DNA of 64,000 bases from Lampris incognitus (GCF_029633865.1 NC_079219.1:12087420-12151419); one strand, 5' to 3'; shown: positions 39,851-58,606, counted from the first letter of the stretch. The notes: generated by a model from the letters alone, not told the origin. Translations and numbers: made by a program.

Positions 39851-41330
39851 TCGACTCACAGTCCCCAGTTGACTTAAACATAGCAAAATGTGAACTAGCT
39901 CCCATTAAAGCATGTGCGGCTGAAAGGTTACAACGCATACTTGTAAAAATCAAAGATAAATATCTTGGAATAACCATAACAAAAGACCAGAACTTTAGAG
40001 CAACAGAACATTTTAATCCTTTAATCAAAACAAGTGTGAGCAGAGATTCAACCTCCGGCTTCAAAGGGACTTATCAATTTCGGGAGGATCTTTGATAACA
40101 AAGGTAGGGGGCCTGTCTAGATTAATTTATAATGCCCAAGCAATGGATGTACCTGAGGATTGCTGTTCTACAATAGACAAACTTTTATTTAATCTAATCT
40201 GTTAAGGTGTAACTTCAATATTACCAAGATTCCACAGAAACGTTCAGCTTTTCATAAACAAATGCTTTTAAGCTGGTCATTAATTTATAAGCACAACTTT
40301 TCTCCACATACATATGTAACTGTCCCTAGGAGTGTGCGCGCGTGTGTGTGTGTGTGTGTGTGTGGGCCCTGTGATGGACTGGCAGCCTGTCCAGGGTGTC
40401 TCCCCGCTTGCCGCCCAATGGCTGCTGGGATAGGCTCCAGCATCCCCGTGACCCTGAGTAGGATAAGTGGTTTGGATAATGGATGGATGGAACTTTTCTC
40501 CACATAAATATGGAACAATGGTGATATACGATTTAAGAATAAGACTATTCAATAGGAGGTGGTTTGACAGAGGCATACTATAAGTTATATTGATGTTAAA
40601 TGTCAAAGCTACTAATCAATGCATAAGGAATATAATCTTCAGGGAAAGTGTGACTTCTCCTGATGCAGTATTTTCTGGAATAATGGTGCCAAGAAAATAC
40701 TTGAATAACAAAGTAAAGAAAATGCAATTTCAAAATAATGCACTGATGCTACCCTATTAAGATATGCTTATCTAGATATATAAGATTTCATTTCATTTCA
40801 TTATTATTTATTCCACTTATGGTAATGCACAGCTCCAGACAGAAACAAGCAATTCATAATCAAACACAAATCAATTTACAAATTCCATGATTGAAAAGGA
40901 GCAGGGGGAGGAAAAACCAAAAGGAGCAGGGAGAAGAAAAAGATTGATATTGAAACTAGCTGTAGTTTTTACACAGACAAAGATGAAACTATAATTAATC
41001 TTTTCTTGAAACGTGCATATAGCAGTATCTTCTGTACTGATAATAATTAACTTAATACACAGGAAAACCATTAACTTCAACATTGAAAAAGAGCATGTCT
41101 GAGAGAGTGTGGATCAATGCAAGTGGACCATGTCCACATATTTTGGTTGTGTCCACATATTCAATCTTTGTTGGAAAAAGTGGGACGTTTGATATCTAGG
41201 ATCCTGGGCTTTAATATTGACGTGTCTTCCTCTCTGTATCTTGGAGTTCCCCCTAAAAGCTTATGTAAAGGTGATGCCTATCTCCTGAAAAAATTCCTAG
41301 TTGCATCTAAAAAAGCTGTCACCAAATGTC
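39851..41330 (+). mobile_element. L1-clade LINE ORF2 fragment
   Basis: Pieces such as KIKDKYLGITITKDQNFRAT, LLSWSLIYKHNFSPHTY, and near the end VDHVHIFWLCPHIQSLLEKV and VPPKSLCKGDAYLLKKFL match the C-terminal half of L1/Tx1 ORF2. They lie in different frames, with a SINE at 40317-40490 inside. The middle (40640-41095) is AT-rich and less certain. It is a dead fragment. Confidence 0.6.
40317..40490 (+). mobile_element. RTE-tailed SINE, 5' truncated, with long target duplication
   Basis: It starts in the block before the GT run and ends TTTGGATAATGGATGGATGG. The flanks 40295-40316 and 40491-40512 are a 22-bp duplication with a single mismatch (starts AACTTTTCTCC), which fixes both ends exactly and shows insertion by target-primed reverse transcription into the L1 fragment. 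Confidence 0.85.
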
Positions 41331-42775
41331 TGTGAATGTTTTCATTCATCCAGGTCATGGTTATCCAAAGGAATTGAATCGAGTGCAACTGGACTTGGTA
41401 TATATCCGTGAAGACGTTTCGTCTCTCATCCAAGAGGCTTCATCAGTTCGTGCCTTTCTGACTAGACCAAGCCAGTCTGACTGGCTGGTGATGAAACTCA
41501 GATATTTATCATCTTTGGAGTTGTTATCAGAGCTAACGATGTCCATGGCTCTTTGTGATCCAATGTTAAGCAGCGACGGTCGTTGGAGGTGTTAATTTCG
41601 ACTTTGTTGGTGCTCCATTCAGTGGTCATGAGTCGTTGGAGCCGTTAGTGACCGACTGTTGTTCTTGGAGGCTAGGCTTCTTGAGTCTCCTGGGTAGAGA
41701 TGAAAGGACTGCATTGTAAGTGGGAGATAGGTGGTGTCGCAGTTTCCAACAGAGGTTGGAAACTGTGAGGCAATGTTTGCTACGGGATGACACCCTCCAC
41801 GATAGGACCAACCTCAGCCCAGACCAGATTTGCCAACTACTGGACCTTTGCCTGAACACTACATATTTCCAATTCAGAGGCCAGTTTTACAGACAGAACC
41901 ACGGCTGTGCAATGGGCTCACCAGTATCGCCCATTGTGGCCAACTTATATATGGAAGAGGTAGAACACAGGGCCCTGAACTCCTTCAGAGGAACACCTCC
42001 GAGCCACTGGTTCAGATATGTGGACGACACATGGGTCAAAATCCAAACACAAGAGGTGCAAGCATTTACCAAACACATCAACCAGGTGGACAAGAACATT
42101 AAGTTCACAAGGGAAGACGTAAAGAACAACAGTTTGCCCTTCTTGGACTGTGACGTCCACATTGGGGTTTACAGGAAACCTACACACACAGACCAATATC
42201 TACTTTTCGACTCACACCACCCTCTGGAACACAAACTGAGCATCATCAGAACTTTGCAACACAGAGCTGACAATGTGCCCAGCAGCACTCAGGCCCAACG
42301 AGATGAACACAAACACCTGAGGGGAGCTTTAAAAACCTGCGGCTACCCCAGTTGGACCTTTGTGAAAACTGCAACACGTTCCAAAAAGACCAACCAGGTG
42401 AGCGACAAGGAGAAAAGGAACAGAAGGAATAACATGGTCATCCCGTATGTTTCTGGGGTCTCCGAGAAACTCAGGAGAATTTTCAACAAACACCGCATCC
42501 CGGTATACTTCAAACCCAGCAACACACTCCGACAAAGACTGGTTCATCCCAAAGACCGTGTACCACACACCCAAAAAAGCAATCTGGTGTATGCTGTACA
42601 ATTAAATGAGGATTGCACTGACCTATACATAGGAGAAACCAAACAACCACTACGCAAACGGATGGCCCAACACAGAAGGCCAAACTCCTCAGGATAAGAC
42701 TCAGCAGTCTATCTACACCTAAAGGAGAAGACACACTCCTTCGAGGACAGCAACGTACACATTTTCTGCCCACAG
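41331..42775 (+). mobile_element. Penelope-like element with GIY-YIG endonuclease, broken
   Basis: The left part (about 41331-41735) is a Penelope terminal sequence in inverted orientation, carrying a hammerhead-like core at 41410-41450. The right part encodes the C-terminal half of a Penelope reverse transcriptase: FQFRGQFYRQNHGCAMGSP, VANLYMEEVE, WFRYVDDTWV (catalytic YVDD), LPFLDCDVHI, VYRKPTHTDQYL, then a GIY-YIG endonuclease start (LYIGETKQPLRKRM). The N-terminal part is absent and the copy is broken. It is treated as a fossil. Confidence 0.85.
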
Positions 42776-43870
42776 ATCTAACTTCTTTGTCTTCTGTGCT
42801 GTAGAAACCTTTAAATCCAATAAACACTGTGAATCCATTCACTCTCGAAAATTTGTGAAGCCTTCATTTTCATAACCATGATGTATTGAACCCCCAAGCG
42901 TCTGCGTTTTGTATCTTTAGTGTGCCATACCTTGCTTGTGTCCTGTTATCTGTATAATTGTTTTATACATTTGTAATTGTATTGTATTAAAAAACTGGAA
43001 CGCTTGATCATTACCCATTGATTAAGACAGAAGCCGAGTTTACATGATGATACGGCATTATAATTATAGTTCAAGAGGGAATGAATTCCGTCAGACAATC
43101 GGTAGAGTTCGATTTACCAAAAATAAGTGTAAGGTTATGATTATAAGGGCTTTAAACGAGTTCATGAGCGTTACTTCCGGCCGGTTGTGGCGAGATGGGA
43201 TACAGGAAGTGACGCAAAATCTCGCCGGGCGTATGTCGTTGCTATGGCGATAGCAAGCCTCGCTAACTCCCCCGAGCTACCGCGAGTTTGGACTTTGGTT
43301 TTTAAAGCTAGATGAATGATGACTCGCATGAATTAGTTTTACTTAAAATAATAACTTCACTCGATGAAAGCTGTTGACTGTGTATTTTAAACGAAACCCC
43401 ACCGTTGCTTGTGTAACGCCACATTCGGGTTCGTCACTCGAGATCCTTCCGTGCGTGCGCTCTCACTACCACAACATTGGTTCCGCCCCCGTGAGCGGTT
43501 CCGCTCCCGGGCAGCACGGGTTTGCGGCGCAGCGGTGGCCTTTCTACGTCTGCTTACGTCATTACAAGGGAACTCGAGTTCTTTTCTTTTCCGAGGAAAC
43601 ACCGGCATGTTTTCATCTCGCAAGCATGCAGAAAAGAGCCTTACTACCTCAAGTATGCGGGTGCTCTTTAAATCGTCGCCCACGGGTCGGGACATGCCTG
43701 GCGTGACGTGTCAACTTTTTGGTGGAGAGGACTATTCCCGTGACTGACGCAGCCTGGGGCGTTAGAAGTGTCTGTTGTAACTACAGCGGCCCTCCAACTG
43801 AGATGGGAATATCTTCACAAAAAACAAACAAACAAAAAAAAACCGTTCCAATGTTTGGGAAACAAGTTTC
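42776..43870. promoter_or_regulatory. GC-richer block with promoter-like motifs, no gene called
   Basis: Between 43155 and 43280 an ETS-type ACTTCCGG, a GGAAGTGACG block and GTTGCTATGGCGAT (similar to the RFX X-box) lie close together, followed by CpG-rich sequence to about 43745. A plus-strand frame beginning MFSSRKHAEKSLTTSSMR (43605-43744) and minus-strand frames could be a first exon, but no family was recognised. It may be the promoter of an unseen gene. Confidence 0.35.
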
Positions 43871-44671
43871 TGTTCAAAACCCACTCATTTAGTTCCAATC
43901 TATATTGAACACGATAACATGTAGTGCCCGAAGATACCCGTTTAAATTGTTTATTTCTGAAGGTTTTTTTTGCACGTGATGAAACTCCGCCCAACATAAA
44001 ACAAAACGTTACAAAATTTTCTATAATCAAAATCATTGGTAAGAGACTTCATAAAAAAACAAACATGAACACATACATACACATACATAAGTGAAAGTAA
44101 CATAAAATTGGCAAACTATTGACCCTGTGATAATCAGCATTGGGTGCATGCAACCTGACAGTAACTGTAGAATATCTACAAAAGTCCAATTAAAGAATGA
44201 ACGCCTCTAACAACTTTAAGACATCTCCTGCACATAACAGTAGTGTGTGTGCAACCATCAAGCACTGTAAAGTGGGGTACAACAGACTCCTGACTTGTGA
44301 AGTCGTGTAAAGGTTCACAGTGTAATACAACAGCAGGATCCCCCAACAAACGGTTTCAAGCAAGACTGTGTATTTGGAACATACAAAATAAATTTTATTA
44401 TCCATTCTCTTCATGTCTACATCATATTAGAATTTCTAGACACTGGCATTGTGAAATAACACACCCAAATTAATTTCTAATAATCCTGACAGGTGCAACA
44501 ATACATTTCTGTCAAGTCCAGATGTCAAAATATAACTGAAGGTGAAAAGCAATTTAATTTTTTTCTTGTTATTGTCAACATAATAAAAAGGGGAGCCATG
44601 GCCCTCGGCATCACTAAGAGGTGGGCAGGGCATGGCCATGAGCACACACAAATACAGGTGAGAAGGTGGCT

Positions 44672-51852
<7,181 letters not shown>

Positions 51853-52559
51853 ATTCTACACAGGATCTACTCTCTCCCCTAAGGCAAAAAAACAAACAAA
51901 AAAACAAAAACAAAACAATAGCATTAAAATTACTTAACATATCAATTTTCACATAGAAATTATTTCTACACAAAATTTCACACAAACATTGCCCAAGGTA
52001 CACTACTGGATACCTTTGCAAAATAAAATCATATCAAAGAGGTAGCCTAATTAATTTTATAATAATACCTTGGAGGTTTCCTCCAGGAAGATGGTGATTG
52101 AGGTGTTTGTAGGAGCAGTTGTGATGCCTTGTATAGAAAGAAAACTAGATGGACAAATGGATATGAAACAGACAGAGATAATCAGGCCTAAAATACGCAA
52201 TTAACTTCAATATTTTCAACATTATACGCAAGAGAGAAAAGCTAATGACATTCTGGAAAACAAGTGTTGATCTAGGATTTAATTACATGTCAGAAATTTA
52301 GGTTTGCTATACTGTTGCAATCACTATTGCTCAGTGTAAAAGCAAATAATGAATATTACAAGCTATGAACATATTTCTAAATATGAATGAAATATTCAAA
52401 GACGGAAAAAATTCAAACTGAAACAGTCCCACATGCTTAAAGGGCAAAGAGACAATGCTGCACATAACTATGCACATAGCTTGTACTGAAGAGATTTTTC
52501 AGGATGATAAATTTAAAAAAATTCCTCCATTCATTTTCGATACCCATTTAATCCAATTT

Positions 52560-52866
52560 AGGGTCATCGGGGGGGGGGGGGGGGGGGGGCTGGAGTCTTT
52601 CCCAGAATGCACTGGGCAGAAGAAAGGCACATGCTTTGCATAGGTCACCTGTCCATCACAGGGCCCACATACACAGTCACTCACACCATTTACACCTAAG
52701 GGCAATTTAGAGACTCAGTTCCCCAAACACGCATGTTTATGGAGGGAGGAAACACAAGTAAGAAAACCCACGCAAATACGGGGAAAACATGCAAACTCCA
52801 CACACATGGGCTAGGATGGAACCCCGAATCCCTCTTCAAGTGGCAGTGCTAACCACAAAGCCACCG
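52560..52866 (-). mobile_element. RTE-tailed SINE, old copy
   Basis: The reversed body blocks are recognisable: GGGCAATTTAGAGACTC, GAAAACATGCAAACTCCACA, GGGCCCACATACACAGTC, and a decayed head at 52820-52866. A G run (52570-52589) replaces part of the tail. It lies upstream of the csnk2a1 coding start. Confidence 0.65.
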
Positions 52867-53199
52867 TGACGAAAAAAAAATGTGTCTGATTGTCAGGATT
52901 TGAAAGATGGGCAGACCTGTGTTTTAAAGGGGGCATCCGACCACTAATCAGGGGGTACAGGGTTCAGTATAGTCATCACTGGGATTTACACCAACGCAAT
53001 ATCACCTGTTAGAGAAAATAAAAAGATTATTCACGATCAGTAACGTCAATTTCGCAAAAAAGGCTTACGATATTAACTTATTGACATGATTGGTTTTGAA
53101 TGAATCAAATCCTTCTGTATGCCCAGCATCTCATATATATATCCCCCCCCCCCCCGGTGCAAAACCCTTCTTCGGATCGCACACTTGGCACTTTAACCC

Positions 53200-53720
53200 A
53201 AGTGTGCGCAAGGCCTACAGAAGTAGTTAGCAAGCTAGCTGTGCTAACTAGCTACAGCGCCAGCTAGCTAGCTGGCCAGATCCTCGACAGCGAAGGGAAA
53301 AGCCGGGTGGAAAGTGACAATCGATTTCGAACTTAATCGCCGGGATTTCTCAAGGCCGTGGCGCCGAGAGGCGGCCATTCGCATCGAATCAGTAACACAA
53401 ATAATCTGATCGGTATCGTCAAGAGAACGGACGATAAAACGCTTCGAACAATTTATTTCCACAAATGCAAAAAAAAAATCTGCTAAGCTAGCAGGCTAAG
53501 GGGGGAGGTGAATAGCTGGCTACCTCGCGAGGCAACAGCCTGACAACGCCTTCGGAAACCCGTCTCCCGACACTGTTATCGAACAGCAGTGCGACAAAGC
53601 GCCCATCTTAGCTCTCGCTGAGGTATTTCCCCGTGCGTAAAACACCCATCAGTCCTTCGACTCCATCACAGTTTGTAGTTAAATAACCCAATTTATATTA
53701 CCTCTCAACGTTGTTAGGTA
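53200..53720 (-). promoter_or_regulatory. Likely csnk2a1 promoter and 5' noncoding exon
   Basis: This is a CpG-richer block with repeated GCTAGC, ending in GCGAG/GTAGCC-type donor sequence on the minus strand near 53520. No TATA box was seen, as expected for a housekeeping gene. An ETS-like TTCCGGAAG lies at 53767-53775 just beyond. The exact exon limits cannot be fixed. Confidence 0.45.
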
Positions 53721-54387
53721 GTCAATATGGCGAAGCCCGGGATCAAAAGCTTAGTGTCAGGAGTCTTTCCGGAAGAGGGCGCTCTTTTTTTCTTCTTCTT
53801 CGCGGAAGTCACCGAAGCGGCTGCTCGCCGCCACCAACAGGTCTGGCTTCCTTCCCTCCTCGGAAGTTCGAGTGGAATTTGAATTTGGGAAATTAAATAC
53901 GAAATCCACGTACTTGCACTTTTTGTTTTGCAGCATATCTCCTCAATTGATATGGGCTGTAAAATACTCCCAGCCAAGTACTTGGCTTGACAATAACCCA
54001 GCACTGGACAGTTTGATAGAGATGAACTATACCGCAGACAATACGTGCTTTGTGCCAGTATTGGAAAGGCCATTTTAATCACACAGGAAAAGCCGGAGGC
54101 GTTGTCTTTGAACCATGATCCGTCTGTAATTAGCACACAATACAGACCCCGGCTGTTCCCTCGGTGTGTCTCTTCTGCGCATTGAGGACACCTGTTTTAA
54201 TATTGAGCTAATATTGTGAACGGATCTTTGTTTACCGAGCGGGGGCTGTAATTATTGCTCATTTTCTGCTTAATTTTAAAGCAGTCCCACAGTCACGCAC
54301 TGTTAGGGCCACTGAAACGGCCCTTGACGTGAAATGGAGTCTGAAACCCCCCCCCCCCCAAAAACTTGACAAAACCAGGATCAGCAG

Positions 54388-54395
54388 TATATAAA
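54388..54395 (+). promoter_or_regulatory. TATA box of the unknown secreted gene
   Basis: TATATAAA lies 56 bp upstream of the end of a short leader whose ATG is at 54451. Spacing fits a TATA-driven, regulated gene. Confidence 0.6.
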
Positions 54396-54450
54396 CCCCT
54401 GCTGTGCCCTTTTTGCACATAGTGAGTATTGCTGGAAACTGAGAGCTAAA

Positions 54451-54566
54451 ATGGAGCTGTAAGTTGTTTTTTGTGCCATATGTTGATTCATTTACCGTGT
54501 ATCTTTTCAGTGAGAGAGAAGAGAGAGAGAAACATTGTAATAACCGAGGTAGATAGAAAGATACAT

Positions 54567-54630
<64 letters not shown>

Positions 54631-54774
54631 AACATTGTAATAACCGAGGTAGATAGAAAGATACATAGAGAGAGACAGAGACAGAGAGAGAGAGAGAGAA
54701 ACATTGTAATAACCGAGGTAGATAGAAAGATACATAGAGAGAGAGAGGGAGACGAGACAGAGAGAGAGAGAGAC

Positions 54775-54819
<45 letters not shown>

Positions 54820-54863
54820 GAGAGAGAAACATTGTAATAACCGAGGTAGATAGAAAGATACAT

Positions 54864-54894
<31 letters not shown>

Positions 54895-56108
54895 GAGCTT
54901 TGTGAAATTACAACAAAAAAAATTGTTTTATTCATGGTTTAGGTTCCAGTACTGCTTGTTACTTCTTCCTCTAGCAACTGTTGTGTGGACCACTCCAATA
55001 AGAGGTAAATTAAAGTATAAGTAATGTCATAATTATTGTAATGCACAGTTATTTTAACGTCAACAAATGCAATACGGAATAATTGTTTCGATGTTTTCTT
55101 TTATCAAGACCAAAGTAAAAATGTGTTCAGCTTCCTGAATGGTGAGCCTTGTTTTTATCTTAATTAGATTCTGAACAAATTTTTGTTTCATATTAAAATA
55201 CTGTTAACTTTGCTATATTTCCGATTGAATCACTTTACTGAAAGTTGATGTTGCAAAGTAATCGAGCTGTTCCTTCGCCATCGTTATAGATGCACTCGAC
55301 GATGCTCCTGCTGAAAAGATATCGCCTGGAGATTTCGCAGGTCTGTAAATCAAATTTACAAAACAAAACATTTTCACACTTTCAAAGAGTTGCTGTTAAA
55401 CTTTACCAAATACTGACTTTAGGATTATTTTTTTTGGAGGGTTAAAAAAAAAAACAACTAAAAAAACAAAAAAAGCCCAAACCAGAATAGATAAGTTATT
55501 TGTCTTCACATTTGCTTTTATAGTAACAATTCGTTTTCAGATGAACCCTAGCAAGATTAAAACAGCGAGTCTGATATTATGACTGTTGTGTAGCGTACTC
55601 TCAATGACCATTACCATATATTGCTTCTTTTCCACAGTGCACCGTCCAACCCCTACAAGTAAACCTAGACAAGAGGACAATTCTGAAGGTACGTCTAGTT
55701 TTTCCCTTTTGAAGCTAAAATACGCCTGACAAACGGTGGTACAGAGGAGAATATCAACATTACACCTGCATCTCTTCTCATTTTGTCATCCGCCATTTAC
55801 AGTTTTCATGTTCAGCTCATACTCAGATGCTGTGCTGCTTGTTCACAGATATCTCACAGAGAGCGTCCACAGAGAGTGGTCAGTCCCATGAGTTCATAGG
55901 TACGTGGACTATAGTGCAACGTGTTTTATAGAAGATATTCCATACCCAGTAGATTCAAATAAGGTTGTTTTTTTTTTTAAATCCCTCAGATCCCGGTCTA
56001 TCTGCAAAAAACCTTGGGGGTGAAAGCAGAGAAAGCAGAGGTACAGTGGTCTACATTAATATACCATTAAGGTTATAACTGATGTTATTACCCATGCACA
56101 AGTGCGTG

Positions 56109-56161
<53 letters not shown>

Positions 56162-57601
56162 TCTCAACAGAGGAACAAGCTTACTGGCATGTTCCTTTTT
56201 TTTCTAAACGTTTGCTTTTTACAGTAATTTGCAATCATGCCATTCTTTATTTCTGACTTTTCTCTACAGATACTATACTGTAAAACTCTGGTTTCATCCC
56301 CAGTAACATAGTATTACTGTGGGATTATAGCTCTTAAAATGGCACACAAAAAAACCAAACCAAAAACCCTGATTAAACATCCTTAAGCAAAAGCATAATT
56401 TGCATGCATATACTCATCTCTCTTTATTCACATCAGCAAAACTGGTAATGAAGTTTAAAAGAAATAGTTTGCTGATGCAGATGTTGTAGTTGTAAGCCAT
56501 TTTTAAAGGTGAAACAATTAATCTGTTGTTGAAACAGCAAAAAAAAAAAAAAAGCACCAGCTTTTCCTCTTTCCAGATGCTTTACAAGATACTAGCAGCC
56601 AAGAGACCAAGGTTCCACATCCTGTGGGGAAAGCCGAGGCACCACCTGTTAAGAGGGCCCAGGTAGACACAGACACCATGATGTCCATGGACAAGCCCAG
56701 CAGACAGGTTCCAGGCCACGGAAACAAAGAGCGGAGTGGTACTCACAGGGTCTTGGTGGAGACGGACACAGCACGTAGAGTACACATTGATTTTAATAGT
56801 GAGGAGGGAGTGATGGTAAACGGGCGGGGGGCTGACCATATTTCGAGAAGACAACATACTGCAGTCAGTGGAGTCCAAGTGACTGAAAAGGCCAGCCAAG
56901 ACATCAGCCTGCAGAGTAAAGAGTGGCCAGGAGATCGGTTCCTCAGCAGTGGAGAACAGCGAGATCTGGACAGTGTGGAAGCTGCCGGCGGTAGACCTGC
57001 TGCAGCAGGTAACAGCAGATATGTAGACTATGATGGTAAGACCTGATCCTGCATGAAGTTATACTAAAGAGGTGTCTATTCTAAGAGACAAAAACAACTC
57101 GTCTTAATTTCTCCATAGAAACCAGAGAATTCATCAGTGTTGAGAAGTATCCAGGTGGTAAGTTCACGAGTTTTGGTTTTTTTTGCCATTGGTGAATAAC
57201 GGACAAGGGTTGTATAGCCATAACTGCTGATGAGAACAACATGGTTCTTTGTCCTCCAGTCAAATTCTTTGTTCTTTATCTCCTTTAAAAGCACATGGTG
57301 CGTAATTTGTCTGCACCCGAGCCACTGGGTGGAATGAGACACCGGCTCCTCCCAGCAAACTTTGCATCTGCTGAGATCTCTCCCTCTACTAACCAAGGCC
57401 GAGGAGACGGCTCTCCGGCACGTCCACACATTTTCTGTAACAGCACGAGGGGGATTTTTTTCATGCTTTGATTAATAAATGTTAACCTCATATACAAATA
57501 CTATGTCCAAGTATTTTCTCCGTGCCCCTTCTTGTGTTGGAGTGAATGACCTGCTGACTTTCAGTTCTTTTTTTTCCTTTCTTTTTCGGGCTTCAGAGTA
57601 A
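54451..57601 (+). CDS. Unrecognised small secreted protein, 10 exons, all introns phase 1 after exon 1
   Basis: Predicted exons: 54451-54458, 54943-55004, 55109-55141, 55290-55340, 55638-55688, 55849-55899, 55990-56040, 56577-57035, 57119-57157, 57597-57601. Together they give 269 residues. The N-terminus (MELFQYCLLLLPLATVVWT) is a clear signal peptide; no membrane segment follows. Exons 4-7 are each exactly 51 bp (17 residues), e.g. DALDDAPAEKISPGDFA and DISQRASTESGQSHEFI. Exon 8 (153 codons) is hydrophilic, rich in Asp, Glu, Ser and Arg, with no cysteine seen. Apart from the 8-base first exon (which splits a codon after two bases), all junctions fall after the first base of a codon, so middle exons can be skipped or gained without frame loss. 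The last exon only finishes one codon and the stop (E, stop) and is the weakest. SCPP matrix proteins also use tiny exons, but in phase 0, so I do not assign this to them. Function unknown. Confidence 0.6.
54510..54898. repeat. Compound GA microsatellite and about 50-bp minisatellite
   Basis: A unit containing AACATTGTAATAACCGAGG and TAGATAGAAAGATACATA occurs four times (from about 54532, 54630, 54702 and 54829), separated by GA runs of different length. It fills most of intron 1 of the secreted gene. Confidence 0.9.
56108..56159. repeat. (CA)n microsatellite
   Basis: About 24 CA units in intron 7 of the secreted gene. Confidence 0.95.
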
Positions 57602-58335
57602 TTTCTTGAATGGCCGCTGATGTGGGTAAAAGTGAGTCAACAGCTCCATTCTGTTGACTCATAGGGAACAGACAAACAGATTGAAAGACGCATATCAAAA
57701 TATCTCCTGGGACTTTTTTATCCAAGTTTAACTTTATTCTGTCATGTGATACTGTAAAGCAAAGAAAGAAAAAAAGAAAGAAAGGGACATACTCTATCAT
57801 AACCTGCAGGGCATACTTATGGCATCGCTTCATAGTCATACAATTAAACCAAGCAAACAATTAGAAGTGTCTTATCAGTTGGGGTTATGATAGCTTACTC
57901 ATGATACCCTCTATCAAATATCCAATATTGTTACCAAGATGGCTCATGAGATTAATCGCAATGATGTTTTTTTGGGCGGAGCCCAGTTAATTTGTAACTT
58001 TTCAAATTGTGCAGTTGTTTAAACATCTGGTTTCACTGTGACAGAGTAAATTAGTTGATAAAGTGGCACCAAACTCGCTGTACAGAAAATGTAGAAATGA
58101 CCTTTTTTGTACAGCGGCCTTTTCTTTCCTGGGTTATACTACATGATAGTGATTAAGTTGACATTGTAAATACAACTGGTTGACATTAAATTACACCTTT
58201 CAAAGCTGTATCTAAATGCTAAAACATTACAAAAATACTAAAAATACTTTACAAATATAATGGGAAAAGAAAAACAAAGTCAACAACGTTTGAATGGAAT
58301 ACAAATCCACTACATGCCAAATGCACAGATTTTAT
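57602..58335. other. Intergenic between two convergent genes
   Basis: This lies between the secreted gene (plus) and tyrobp (minus). No coding segment was seen. A reverse AATAAA at about 58330 could end tyrobp transcripts. Confidence 0.4.
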
Positions 58336-58336
<1 letters not shown>

Positions 58337-58372
<36 letters not shown>

Positions 58373-58373
58373 A

Positions 58374-58414
<41 letters not shown>

Positions 58415-58551
58415 CGTTTTTTTTCCAAAACCGTAAACGGTGTTGTTATAAGTGCTCAACTAAGGAGGAGCGGAATATCAATACTGATACAGGAAAAAAA
58501 GTTTAATACATTGCAGTACAGGCCTGTTTCGTGCGTCGCGCACTCATCAGC

Positions 58552-58606
<55 letters not shown>
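58337..58606. repeat. (TA)n/(TG)n tracts flanking a short ribozyme-bearing element
   Basis: TA and TG runs at 58337-58413 and a long TA run at 58555-58606 bracket about 140 bp of unique sequence that ends in the hammerhead motif. The whole looks like a terminal piece of a Penelope-like element. Confidence 0.6.
58511..58556 (-). ncRNA. Hammerhead ribozyme, well-formed minimal type I
   Basis: Minus strand: helix I 5' strand TGTAG (58555-58551), CTGATGA (58550-58544), helix II GTGCG-CGA-CGCAC (58543-58531, five perfect pairs), GAA (58530-58528), helix III ACAG-GC-CTGT (58527-58518, four pairs, 2-nt loop), cleavage base A at 58517 (GUA), then CTGCA, which pairs back to TGTAG with one wobble. Every conserved core base is present. 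Very short helix III is usual for hammerheads of Penelope-like elements, reported to work better as dimers. Activity here is inferred. Confidence 0.72.

Noticed and set aside
44190-44414. Hydrophobic 74-codon minus-strand frame
   Set aside because: It lies in the probable csnk2a1 3' UTR, overlaps the reverse AATAAA site and has no domain.
54259-54935. Long Ser/Leu-rich frames on the minus strand
   Set aside because: They are GA-microsatellite translations in intron 1 of the secreted gene.
54451-57601. Assignment of the secreted gene to the SCPP (bone and tooth matrix) family
   Set aside because: Small exons and an acidic, Ser-rich protein fit, but SCPP introns are phase 0 and these are phase 1; no SCPP-type sequence pattern was recognised.
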